From positions 124,001 through 188,000 of the forward strand of contig JAIOYW010000009.1 of NCBI GenBank assembly GCA_021740915.1: a stretch of 64,000 nt of DNA. The letters run 5' to 3'. Made by a program: the position numbers and the translations under genes. Below the pieces are notes generated by a model that was given only the letters and a program-made list of their open reading frames with translations, did not search any database and had not been told where the DNA came from. The stretch comes from Ignavibacteriales bacterium (lineage in GTDB: Bacteria; Bacteroidota; Ignavibacteria; Ignavibacteriales; Melioribacteraceae). Positions 56,174 to 64,000 of this stretch are shown here, piece after piece; positions within the stretch are counted from its first letter, which is position 1; every line of letters begins with the position of its first letter.

Positions 56174-56703
56174 TTTTTTTGCATAATTTATTAATCTTAA
56201 ATGATAAAGATAAACTTATCATTATTGATCTACAATTCATTTATTTCTGCTTTATACTTAACCTCACCTGTTTTTACTGGCACATGTTATATTCGGCTGG
56301 AGGAGTATTTCAGGCAATTTTATTGATGAGCAATATTTAAAAGTGGGCTGGACTTAGAAAATAATTAGTTCCTTCCCGAGTTGATTTGGTCTTGAAATAC
56401 GTTTCGCAATGCTCCGCCTCGCTAACAAGAATTGAACTAACTAAAAGGGATGATAGTCCAGTTTATTTTGAGATCAATTCCTGATCAAATTTAAAATTGG
56501 AATTCCATCCGCCGATATTTCTGATAATCTTTTGTTTAATTCTACTCATCTCAACACCGTAAAAGTTTACCAGATCACCATCTCGATCATGCCTGATAAA
56601 TCCAAGTCAAGCAAAATTAAAGTAATCAAACTGCTATTCTTCAAGCTCGATTGTATTATTAATAATAGGAGAAAATATTAACAAAATTTTCTCCACGCCC
56701 AAC
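56174..56703. other. Intergenic region between korB and the type II methyltransferase gene
   Basis: About 530 bases with no supportable gene. A stretch around 56380-56440 has a tRNA-like T-loop motif on the minus strand but no tRNA fold. The methyltransferase promoter should be at the left edge. Confidence 0.5.
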
Positions 56704-56735
56704 AAAAAAAGCCCCGCGGGATTGCGGGGCTTTTT
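56704..56735 (-). terminator. Bidirectional terminator downstream of korB
   Basis: Perfect 12-base stem AAAAAGCCCCGC (56706-56717) and GCGGGGCTTTTT (56724-56735) with loop GGGATT. A-rich and T-rich flanks allow use on both strands; it is 53 bases after the korB stop. Confidence 0.88.
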
Positions 56736-56787
56736 GAAAAGTTGTGTCAGAAAGACTGATCGGCTTTATGCCAGAATACTTTCGGGT

Positions 56788-57831
56788 TTACTTCACTTCC
56801 CAGGTATTGCCTGAATAGAGAAGATCCTTTAGAGTCCCTTTGCCTTTTTTCGCCTGAAAATGACTGATCTGATTCCATACGCCTTCGTCATAGGTCGGCT
56901 TAAGTTTTCTGCGGAAAACACCGACAGGAGTTGGAAGATCGGGATTATCAGTCATATGTGCAAGCATAAAAGCTCTTATCGGATTGCTGTCCTCTTCGTC
57001 ATGAACGAGAACATCGTTTATTGAGTTATCGCCTTCATTGATATTGATAACTTTTAATTCGAATCCATCGAGTTTGATGCCTTTATCGCGGTGAACACCG
57101 AAAATCAACGGCTTACCATGCTCAAGCTGCAGCACATATTCAGGTTTTGTCTCTTTATTCGTCAGCAACTCGAAAGCGCCATCGTTAAAGATATTGCAGT
57201 TCTGGAATATTTCGATAAAAGCAGTACCTGTATGGGCTGCTGCTTTTCTGATCATTTCCTGCATATGTTTCGGGTCACGGTCTAAGCTACGTGCAACAAA
57301 AGTAGCTTCTGCGCCGAGAGCCAGTGAAACGGGATTAAAAGGATAATCAACGCTTCCGAAAGGAGTGCTTTTTGTGACCTTGCCTTTTTCGGAAGTAGGG
57401 GAATACTGACCTTTTGTAAGTCCATATATCCTGTTATTGAACATAAGAATTTTCAGGTCCATGTTTTTACGGCAGGTATGAATGAAATGGTTCCCGCCGA
57501 TACTCATAAGGTCGCCGTCGCCAGTAGCAACCCAGACTGAAAGCTCAGGGTGAGCAGATTTCAGACCGCTTGCGATAGCCGGAGCCCTTCCGTGAATTCC
57601 GTGGAATCCGAAAGTATCCATATAATAAGGGAATCTGCTTGAGCAGCCGATTCCGGAGACCCAGACGATATTTTCCTTTTTAATTCCGATATCCGGAAAA
57701 GTGCGCTGAACCTGAGCGAGGATCGAATAATCGCCGCAGCCCGGACACCATCTCACATCCTGACCGGATGAGAAATCCTTGGCGGTTAATTTAACCTGAA
57801 GTTCCTGTGTATCTATAGTTTTATTTTCCAT
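56788..57831 (-). CDS. korB: 2-oxoacid:ferredoxin oxidoreductase beta subunit
   Basis: Thiamine-diphosphate and iron-sulfur subunit of KorAB-type 2-oxoglutarate:ferredoxin oxidoreductase, 347 residues. RWCPGCGDYSILAQVQ carries the CxxC ligands (C29, C32). VSGIGCSSRFPYYMDTFGFH with GIHGRAPAIASGLK, and ATGDGDLMSIGGNHFIH, hold the cofactor site; NNRIYGLTKGQYSPTS follows. It oxidises 2-oxoglutarate (possibly another 2-oxoacid) to its acyl-CoA with reduction of ferredoxin, or runs the reverse. The start overlaps korA by 11 bases. A terminator follows, ending the operon. Confidence 0.93.
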   Translation of the reverse strand: MENKTIDTQELQVKLTAKDFSSGQDVRWCPGCGDYSILAQVQRTFPDIGIKKENIVWVSGIGCSSRFPYYMDTFGFHGIHGRAPAIASGLKSAHPELSVWVATGDGDLMSIGGNHFIHTCRKNMDLKILMFNNRIYGLTKGQYSPTSEKGKVTKSTPFGSVDYPFNPVSLALGAEATFVARSLDRDPKHMQEMIRKAAAHTGTAFIEIFQNCNIFNDGAFELLTNKETKPEYVLQLEHGKPLIFGVHRDKGIKLDGFELKVININEGDNSINDVLVHDEEDSNPIRAFMLAHMTDNPDLPTPVGVFRRKLKPTYDEGVWNQISHFQAKKGKGTLKDLLYSGNTWEVK

Positions 57832-59674
57832 TGTTGCCTCCGAGTATTTCGGCTATTTTATTCTGAACTTCAACCGATTTGAACGGGAGTCCTTTCACTT
57901 TGCTCAATTTAATAACGTCAACAAAATATTCGCTTCGGAGAATATAAGCCAACTGACCCATATTCAATTCGGGAACGAGTACCTGTTTAAAGGATTTAAT
58001 AATTTTTCCAAGATTCGCCGGAAGCGGATTGAGGTGTTTTATATGAATCTGGGATACTTTCATTCCAGCCTTACGCGATCTGTTCACAGCCTCGGTAATA
58101 GCGCCGTATGTGCCGCCCCAGCCGATAACGAGGAGGTCGCCTTCGGGGTCGCCGTTGATCTGGAGATCGGGTACATCCTGCTGAACTTTCTGAACTTTTT
58201 CGGCTCTGAGAGTTACCATTCTGTGATGGTTTTCCGGATCGTAACTTACGTTTCCGGTAACATCTTCTTTTTCAAGTCCGCCGATGCGGTGTTCGAGTCC
58301 CTTTGTTCCGGGAACTGCCCAGGGACGGGAGAGGTTTTCATCTCTTTCATAAGGATTGAAACCTTCTTTTTCAGTCCTGAAATTAACTTTTATCTCAGGC
58401 AGATCATTTTCTTCGGGGAGTTTCCAGGGTTCAGAACCGTTGGCGATATAACCATCGGTGAGGAGGATAACCGGAGTCATATATTTTAGAGCTATCTGAC
58501 AAGCTTCGAAAGCCATATAGAAACAATCACTCGGAGTAGAGGCGGCAAGAACAACAACCGGGGATTCGCCATTACGTCCGTAAAGAGACTGCATCAGATC
58601 AGCCTGTTCGGTTTTTGTCGGCAAACCTGTACTTGGTCCGCCCCTCTGTACGTTAATAATAACGACAGGTAATTCTGTCATGACTGCAAGTCCGGTTGCT
58701 TCTGTTTTCAGAGCAAGACCAGGACCTGAAGTCGTTGAGATAGCAAGCGCACCGCCATAAGCAGCGCCAATAGCAGAAGCCATTCCCGCTATTTCATCTT
58801 CAGCCTGGAATGTAACCACGCCGTAATTTTTGTAGCGGCTGAGATAATGCAGAATATCGGAAGCCGGGGTTATTGGGTATGTCCCGAGGAAAAGATCAAG
58901 TCCGCTTTTTAATGAAGCTGCTAAAACTCCGAGAGCCGAAGCCTCGTTACCGGAAATATTCCTGTACGTTCCTTTAGGAAGAGCGGCAGGTTTTACGATA
59001 TAACGGGCAGAGAATAACTGAGTTGCGTCTCCGTAATAGTAACCGGCTTTCAGTACTTTCAGGTTTGCATCTGCAATATCAGGGCTGTTTTTAAATTTTG
59101 TCTGGATCCATTCAATTGTTGGCTCAATCGGGCGATTAAACAGCCAGTACATTAATCCGAGTGCAAAAAAGTTTTTACTTCTTGTAACTTCTTTAATGCT
59201 GAGCGGACTTCCTTCCAAAGCGTTGGTAGTAAGCGTTGTTATCGGTATCTCAATAACTTCGAAACCGGATAATGAATCATCTTCGAGTGGATTGGTATCG
59301 TAATGTGCAATCTTAAGATTTTTCGGGTCAAATGAATCAGTATTAACAATAATCATTGCACCGGGTCTAAGATCTTTCAGATTTATTTTTAATGCTGCGG
59401 GATTCATAGCAACAAGCACGTCCGGGTTATCGCCGGGAGTGTGGATATCGCTTGATGAGAAATGGAGCTGGAAGCCGCTGACGCCGTAAAGTGTTCCGGC
59501 GGGTGCGCGGATTTCAGCAGGATAATCGGGCAATGTTGCAAGATCGTTTCCGACAATAGCAGTGGTGTCACTGAATTGTGAACCGGTGAGCTGCATACCG
59601 TCGCCGGAATCCCCGGCAAAACGGACTGTCACTTCGCTCAGGCTTTGTATCTCTTTTTCTTTGATTTCAGCCAT
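57821..59674 (-). CDS. korA: 2-oxoacid:ferredoxin oxidoreductase alpha subunit (gamma-alpha fusion)
   Basis: A protein of 617 residues. The N-terminal 190 are the gamma domain (TVRFAGDSGDGMQLTGSQF, YPAEIRAPAGTLYGVSGFQ), fused to the alpha domain starting near 235 with GNEASALGVLAASLKSGLD and YPITPASDILHYLS. FQAEDEIAGMASAIGAAYGG and TTSGPGLALKTEATGLAVM are the typical cofactor and CoA regions, and NVQRGGPSTGLPTKTEQ the following loop. The gamma-alpha fusion is the KorA layout of Bacteroidota, Chlorobi and actinobacteria. It overlaps korB by 11 bases. It would feed or drain reduced ferredoxin in central metabolism. Confidence 0.93.
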   Translation of the reverse strand: MAEIKEKEIQSLSEVTVRFAGDSGDGMQLTGSQFSDTTAIVGNDLATLPDYPAEIRAPAGTLYGVSGFQLHFSSSDIHTPGDNPDVLVAMNPAALKINLKDLRPGAMIIVNTDSFDPKNLKIAHYDTNPLEDDSLSGFEVIEIPITTLTTNALEGSPLSIKEVTRSKNFFALGLMYWLFNRPIEPTIEWIQTKFKNSPDIADANLKVLKAGYYYGDATQLFSARYIVKPAALPKGTYRNISGNEASALGVLAASLKSGLDLFLGTYPITPASDILHYLSRYKNYGVVTFQAEDEIAGMASAIGAAYGGALAISTTSGPGLALKTEATGLAVMTELPVVIINVQRGGPSTGLPTKTEQADLMQSLYGRNGESPVVVLAASTPSDCFYMAFEACQIALKYMTPVILLTDGYIANGSEPWKLPEENDLPEIKVNFRTEKEGFNPYERDENLSRPWAVPGTKGLEHRIGGLEKEDVTGNVSYDPENHHRMVTLRAEKVQKVQQDVPDLQINGDPEGDLLVIGWGGTYGAITEAVNRSRKAGMKVSQIHIKHLNPLPANLGKIIKSFKQVLVPELNMGQLAYILRSEYFVDVIKLSKVKGLPFKSVEVQNKIAEILGGNNGK

Positions 59675-59739
59675 TTGTTTTGAACTCTGTTTTTAATGAA
59701 AAGTATATTAAGTTAAATTAATTATCAAGATTTATGCCA

Positions 59740-61518
59740 TCAATTTACTGCTTTCATAAGTTTTAGAAATTCTTCGGCATTTAAAAACCCGGTTATTCTG
59801 GATATTTCTTTGCCATTAGAATCAATAAGTATTACAGTAGGAACCCCTCTGATCTCAAATTTCTTCCGGACTTCTTCCGAAGCGTCCGAAGTGCTTTTTG
59901 TAAGATCGACTTTCATCGGGACGAAATCTTTGGAAAGCTCAATCACGCGGGGATCGGAAAAAGTCATTGCATCAAGTTCCTTACAGGGGATACACCAGTC
60001 GGCATAAAAATCCAGCATAATTTTCTCATTGGAAGCAATTGCATTCTCGTATTTTGAAAAACTGAAGCTTTCCCATTCCGGGGATTTCTTTTCTGTGGGA
60101 ATCATAAAATAAACTGAAACAGCAAGAATAATAACCGAGAAAACGATTTTGAATATCCGGAATCCCTTCACATTATTTGCGAGCTTATCGAAGAAAAGCA
60201 GGTAGAGTGCTGCTCCGGCAGCATATACGGGCAGCAGGTACTCACTGAATGGCTTCGGAAGAAGGGGCAGAATGAAATACACAGCCATCCCGACAAGAAT
60301 AAATCCGAATATATGCTTGACTGCATCCATCCAGAAACCGGCTCTCGGCAGTTTTTTGATCTTACCCGAAAAAAGGGCAAGGAATAAATAAGGCGTTCCC
60401 AATCCGAGAGCGAGGAAGAAGAACATCATAAAGCCGTAAAAAGGGTCGGCTTTGGCTGCTACATAAGTAACCAGTCCGAGAACAAAAGGTCCGATACAGG
60501 GGGCTGCGACAATTCCCATTGTGAGACCCATAAAAAGAGCGCCTGCAACTCCGGAACGGGCGCCGCCGGCTTTCATTACCCATGCATCGGGCATTTTAAT
60601 ATCATATAGCCCAAACATACTCAGTGCGAGTACCAGCAGTACCAGAGCTACGAAGATTATTACGAGAGGATTCTGAAGCAAGGCTCCGAAAACGGCTCCG
60701 CTTAGAGAAGTAACCACACCTATTATAGAATAAGTAACCGAAATACCGAGAACATAGAAGACACCCAGCATAAAAAGTCTGCCTGTGCTTCCTTCACTCT
60801 GACCGCCGAAGTACCCGACGGTTATAGGAATAAGGGGATAGACACAAGGTGTTAGGTTCAGTGCAAGACCGCCTAAGAATACAAAAAGAAGACTGAGTAT
60901 AAGTCCGCTTTCCTCAAGCTTTTTTGCAAGCGAATCGCCTTCAGATTCCTGCGGTGCAGCCGTATATTCAATATTTAAATCCGCAAAAATATCCTGGTTT
61001 ATCTCAGAAACAGAGTTCGTTTTCGACACAATTTCAACGCGGAGTGTGTCCTGAATATCCACAGGCGGCATACAGCTTGCATCGTTACACGCCTGATATG
61101 TGAGTGTGAAGGGGACTTCTTTTAATCCTTCCGCCGCTGCCGCATCAACTTTAATTATTGCTGTAAGGAATATCTCACCTTCAAACACTGTTACAGGTTG
61201 ATCAGAGAATGCGAACTTCAGTTCTTTGAAGGGAGGGAAATTAATTTTATTCATTGAGAGACCGGCATTTTGAAGCGCTGCCTGATCAAAAGTCAGTTGT
61301 GTCCCGATGAGGAATTCATCTTTCGGATTTTCTGAATTTATATGCCAGCCTTCTTCGATATTAAGCCTGACGGCAAGTTTCATTTCGCTGCCGGGATGTG
61401 CCGCAGAAAATGAAGTATAAGTTGTAAGATCAACAAGATCGGTTCTGCCAAACTGTGCCGGGATATTTATATAAGTGAAAATGGCAGTTAACAAGATCAT
61501 TCTGAAAAATTTTGTCAT
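59740..61518 (-). CDS. dsbD: Thiol:disulfide interchange protein DsbD
   Basis: Transfers reducing power from cytosolic thioredoxin to the periplasm, where it supports cytochrome c maturation (compare the ccm genes in this window). The start is the ATG at 61518 (AAAGGA upstream), giving 592 residues; longer starts overlap nadE. A signal peptide is followed by the N-terminal domain with the cysteine pair in CNDASCMPP, an eight-helix membrane domain with NLTPCVYPLIPITVGYF and APCIGPFVLGL, and a C-terminal thioredoxin domain with WCIPC. All six redox cysteines are present. It lies 10 bases downstream of nadE. Confidence 0.95.
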   Translation of the reverse strand: MTKFFRMILLTAIFTYINIPAQFGRTDLVDLTTYTSFSAAHPGSEMKLAVRLNIEEGWHINSENPKDEFLIGTQLTFDQAALQNAGLSMNKINFPPFKELKFAFSDQPVTVFEGEIFLTAIIKVDAAAAEGLKEVPFTLTYQACNDASCMPPVDIQDTLRVEIVSKTNSVSEINQDIFADLNIEYTAAPQESEGDSLAKKLEESGLILSLLFVFLGGLALNLTPCVYPLIPITVGYFGGQSEGSTGRLFMLGVFYVLGISVTYSIIGVVTSLSGAVFGALLQNPLVIIFVALVLLVLALSMFGLYDIKMPDAWVMKAGGARSGVAGALFMGLTMGIVAAPCIGPFVLGLVTYVAAKADPFYGFMMFFFLALGLGTPYLFLALFSGKIKKLPRAGFWMDAVKHIFGFILVGMAVYFILPLLPKPFSEYLLPVYAAGAALYLLFFDKLANNVKGFRIFKIVFSVIILAVSVYFMIPTEKKSPEWESFSFSKYENAIASNEKIMLDFYADWCIPCKELDAMTFSDPRVIELSKDFVPMKVDLTKSTSDASEEVRKKFEIRGVPTVILIDSNGKEISRITGFLNAEEFLKLMKAVN

Positions 61519-61528
61519 AACTTTTCCT

Positions 61529-63172
61529 TTAATAATTTCTGTTCCATCGTTGAACAATCGGAAATCTTCTTCCGTAACCGAAAGCTTTTGTGCTGACCCT
61601 TAGCACCGGGGCAGCCTGTTTCCGCTTGAATTCATTCCTGTCAACCAGATTAAGGATTTTTTTTGTCGTTACCGGGTCACCATTTTGTCCGGCAATAAAA
61701 CGGAACTCTTTATAATCTTCGAGATAAAGTTTTAATATATTATCGAGAACTTCGTAAGGAGGAAGCGAATCCTGATCAGTTTGGTTTTCCCTTAGTTCTG
61801 CCGAAGGCGCTTTTATTATAATTGACTGCGGGATAATTTCCTTATCCCGGTTCAGATATTCACAAATCCGGTAAATATCCGTCTTATAAACATCGCCGAT
61901 AACAGCAAGCGCTCCGCACATATCACCATAGAGAGTCGCATACCCTGTCGAAATTTCCGACTTATTTCCCGTGGTACAGAGCAGATAACCGAATTTATTA
62001 GCAATAGACATCAGGTATAGTCCCCTGATCCTGGACTGCATATTTTCTTCAGTAACATCTTCGGGCTTGCCGGCAAATGTTTCCTGCAAAACTTCCTTAA
62101 CTTTCTCAAATACAGGTTGAATCGGAATTACATTATGTTTGATGCCAAGATTTTCGATTAGTTGCATGGAATCATCAATACTTCCTGCACTGCTGAACTC
62201 AGAAGGCATAAGCACTACGTGAGTGTTTTCAGCGCCGAAAGCCTTTACGGCAATATATGTGACGAGAGCCGAATCGATACCGCCGCTTAAACCCACAAGC
62301 GCTTTGGTGAATCCCGATTTTATTCCGTATTCCCTTAAGCCATAAATCAGAGCGTTAAGCACTTCAGCTTCGAAAAAATCTTCAATAGGACCTTCAAAAG
62401 CCGGAGGCTGGCTGGTATCATAAATGAAATAATCCTCAGAATAAACCTTCCCGAGTTTACTCAGATTTCCGCTGCTATCGAAACACATACTTGCACCATC
62501 GAAGATCAGATCGGTCTGAGCGCCGGCGCAGCAGGCATAAATAAGGGGCAGATTATCGGTTTTGGTAAGAACGGAGAGCATCTGCCGGCGTTCTTCCCTT
62601 TTGCCGTAAGCGTAAGGGCTGGCTGAGATATTTATAAGGAGTGAGGCGCCTTTATCGACAAGTCTTTGGACAGGATCTTGCATATATCTGCGTTTATTCC
62701 AGTAGTCGGCATCGTTCCAGATATCCTCACAGATAGAAATGCCTAATTTCTCGCCCCTGAAATCTTTAACGTAAACATCTTTCGCAGGTTCGAAATAGCG
62801 CACTTCATCGAAAACATCGTAATTCGGGAGCAGGGTTTTATTCTGGACAAAACGGATCGAACCGCCATAGCATAGAAGAGCGGAATTATAAATGCCGCTT
62901 CCCACATTATCGTATTCTTCAGTAATTGATCCGAAAATTAAACCGGTAGAGCCTGTTTTTAAGGCTATTTCTTCTGCAGCAACCGCAACAGCTTTTCTGA
63001 ACTCTTCTTTTTCTATAAGATCCTGCGGAGGATATCCGCATAAAACTAATTCCGGGCATATGACGAGATCGGCATCATCACCAACCCCGCGAAGATAATT
63101 CTCTAATATTTTTTTCTTATTACCTTCGATATCCCCGATTATCGGATTTATCTGGGCAACAGCAATTTTCAT
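61529..63172 (-). CDS. nadE: Glutamine-dependent NAD+ synthetase
   Basis: Last step of NAD synthesis: amidates nicotinate adenine dinucleotide using glutamine. The ATG at 63172 gives 547 residues starting MKIAVAQINPIIGD, the usual start; a TTG three codons earlier is less likely. The N-terminal nitrilase domain supplies ammonia, with Glu in ICPELVLCGYPPQDL, Lys in NKTLLPNYDVFDE and Cys in GISICEDIW. The C-terminal synthetase has the PP-loop GLSGGIDSALV, then GNKSEISTGYATLYGDMCG and EFKRKQAAPVLRV. Both halves look intact. dsbD follows after 10 bases. Confidence 0.95.
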   Translation of the reverse strand: MKIAVAQINPIIGDIEGNKKKILENYLRGVGDDADLVICPELVLCGYPPQDLIEKEEFRKAVAVAAEEIALKTGSTGLIFGSITEEYDNVGSGIYNSALLCYGGSIRFVQNKTLLPNYDVFDEVRYFEPAKDVYVKDFRGEKLGISICEDIWNDADYWNKRRYMQDPVQRLVDKGASLLINISASPYAYGKREERRQMLSVLTKTDNLPLIYACCAGAQTDLIFDGASMCFDSSGNLSKLGKVYSEDYFIYDTSQPPAFEGPIEDFFEAEVLNALIYGLREYGIKSGFTKALVGLSGGIDSALVTYIAVKAFGAENTHVVLMPSEFSSAGSIDDSMQLIENLGIKHNVIPIQPVFEKVKEVLQETFAGKPEDVTEENMQSRIRGLYLMSIANKFGYLLCTTGNKSEISTGYATLYGDMCGALAVIGDVYKTDIYRICEYLNRDKEIIPQSIIIKAPSAELRENQTDQDSLPPYEVLDNILKLYLEDYKEFRFIAGQNGDPVTTKKILNLVDRNEFKRKQAAPVLRVSTKAFGYGRRFPIVQRWNRNY

Positions 63173-63730
63173 CTGATTCAAAATTTATTCAATCAATTAA
63201 ATTAATTATGTTTTTTTTCTTATCCAATACACTTATTTATGACTGCCGAGACTGCCCGGTTTAATAAAATAACTTATTTATTTGTGCTGACTTAATATTA
63301 TGGAAATATTTTGGGCGCACGTTTAATTATTATCGAATTGCCGGGGTTTTACCTTAATAAGTAAGTTCGAAAATAATTTCCATGATTTTAAGTATAGGGT
63401 TCGAATATAACGGTTATAATGTTTTCAGGTTATCAGCAGCAATAATCTTTCAGCTCTCAGCGTTTTTTATACCGATGATTATCAGGTGGATTATGAATAA
63501 ACCGGCTTCGTGAGGATTATCCGGGAGTTGCGAAGATTAACAACAAAGAGCAGAAGGAAAGAATAAAAAAAATTAACGAACGAGAGAACAGGGTGAGCCG
63601 GTAAGGGTTTTGCAGAGATTTTTATGCTTTTTTGATATGCTGATTTTCACTTTGAAAGAAATATTATTATTCCATTTCGATTCATTTTCTTAAATTTCTC
63701 GTATTATTTACAGAATACAAAAAGTGATCA
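63173..63730. other. Intergenic region of about 560 bases
   Basis: Holds the divergent promoters of nadE and the esterase gene. Only very short frames are present and none is called. No RNA gene or repeat was recognised. Confidence 0.5.
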
Positions 63731-64000
63731 ATGAAAAAAGCATTTCTTTCAATTATTGTTTTGATTACATTAATTAATATTATTAATGCTCAGGATAGGA
63801 TAATTTTCGAGAAGCAGTACATACCCAAACCCGATACTGTATTAATATATTCTCCTGCGAAGGCAAATCCTGAAAAACCTCTGCCGCTGTTATATCTGCT
63901 TCACGGGTATTCCGGAGATTACGGTCACTGGAGCAGGATGGTTGACTTGCAGACACTCGCTGATAAATACAATATTATTATAGTAACTCCGGACGGATTT
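63731..64000 (+). CDS. Secreted esterase (antigen 85/esterase D-like), 3' end outside window
   Basis: The first 90 codons of a gene cut by the window edge. ATG at 63731 opens a signal peptide (KKAFLSIIVLITLINIINAQ), followed by the start of an alpha/beta hydrolase: LPLLYLLHGYSGDYGHWSR with the oxyanion-hole HGYSG, then LADKYNIIIVTPDGF. This is the pattern of the putative esterase family (feruloyl esterase, S-formylglutathione hydrolase and antigen 85 relatives). The nucleophile region lies beyond the window. Export suggests action on extracellular esters. Confidence 0.8.
   Translation, partial: MKKAFLSIIVLITLINIINAQDRIIFEKQYIPKPDTVLIYSPAKANPEKPLPLLYLLHGYSGDYGHWSRMVDLQTLADKYNIIIVTPDGF

Noticed and set aside
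56380-56450. Possible tRNA on the minus strand (GTTCAATTC motif)
   Set aside because: The T-stem has a mismatch and two G-U pairs, and no matching acceptor, D or anticodon arms were found.

Overview
The window looks like a chromosomal segment of an Ignavibacteriales-type member of the Bacteroidota/Chlorobi group. Five secreted proteins carry a C-terminal type IX secretion (T9SS) sorting domain with the lineage-typical QNYPNPFNP-like signature. The conserved genes (UvrB, DnaB, CoaBC, KorAB, CcmCDEF, NadE) fit an anaerobe or facultative anaerobe with cytochromes c and ferredoxin-linked 2-oxoacid metabolism. This placement is inferred from protein character only.

Layout: 1-5161 is a signalling cluster: a phytochrome-type sensor kinase cut by the window edge, a CheY-like regulator and a REC-PAS-kinase-REC hybrid. 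5507-7455 is a small operon of ring-cleaving dioxygenase, cupin and esterase. uvrB (minus) follows, then a 0.9 kb palindrome-rich repeat array with a 196-bp period and a 14-bp x 7 array. 10937-14896 holds a secreted S1/P1-like nuclease or phospholipase, a Ycf48/BNR-like repeat protein and a DUF3078-like protein; a convergent dGTPase follows. 16474-22841 is a type III restriction-modification operon with a frameshifted four-helix-bundle gene and a rhuM gene between mod and res.

23228-26907 is ccmCDEF, including a 49-residue CcmD and a CcmE with CxxxY in place of the haem-binding histidine. 27048-36296 is a housekeeping run: a YkuD/YafK-like protein with its catalytic Cys replaced by Ser, an Omp85 protein, yicC, gmk, rpoZ, coaBC, a family 4 uracil-DNA glycosylase, dnaB and a secreted protein. 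36308-39414 (minus) holds four poorly characterised genes. 39770-46710 carries anmK, an RmlD-like reductase, an FG-GAP/T9SS protein, a MurI-like racemase, an M14 peptidase and a DUF1801 protein.

46786-53731 (minus) is a more plastic stretch: an SDR, a 925-residue GLUG-repeat adhesin-like protein, a smaller T9SS protein whose sorting-domain DNA is almost identical to that of the GLUG gene, a DUF4440-like lipoprotein, and a decayed partial copy of the smaller T9SS gene. A type II restriction-modification pair follows at 53766-56173. The window ends with korAB, dsbD and nadE (minus) and the start of a secreted esterase (plus). No rRNA, tRNA, CRISPR array, insertion sequence or prophage was recognised. 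The parts least explained by known families are the type III operon with its extra genes and in-frame palindrome, the 196-bp array, and the YkuD and CcmE active-site variants.
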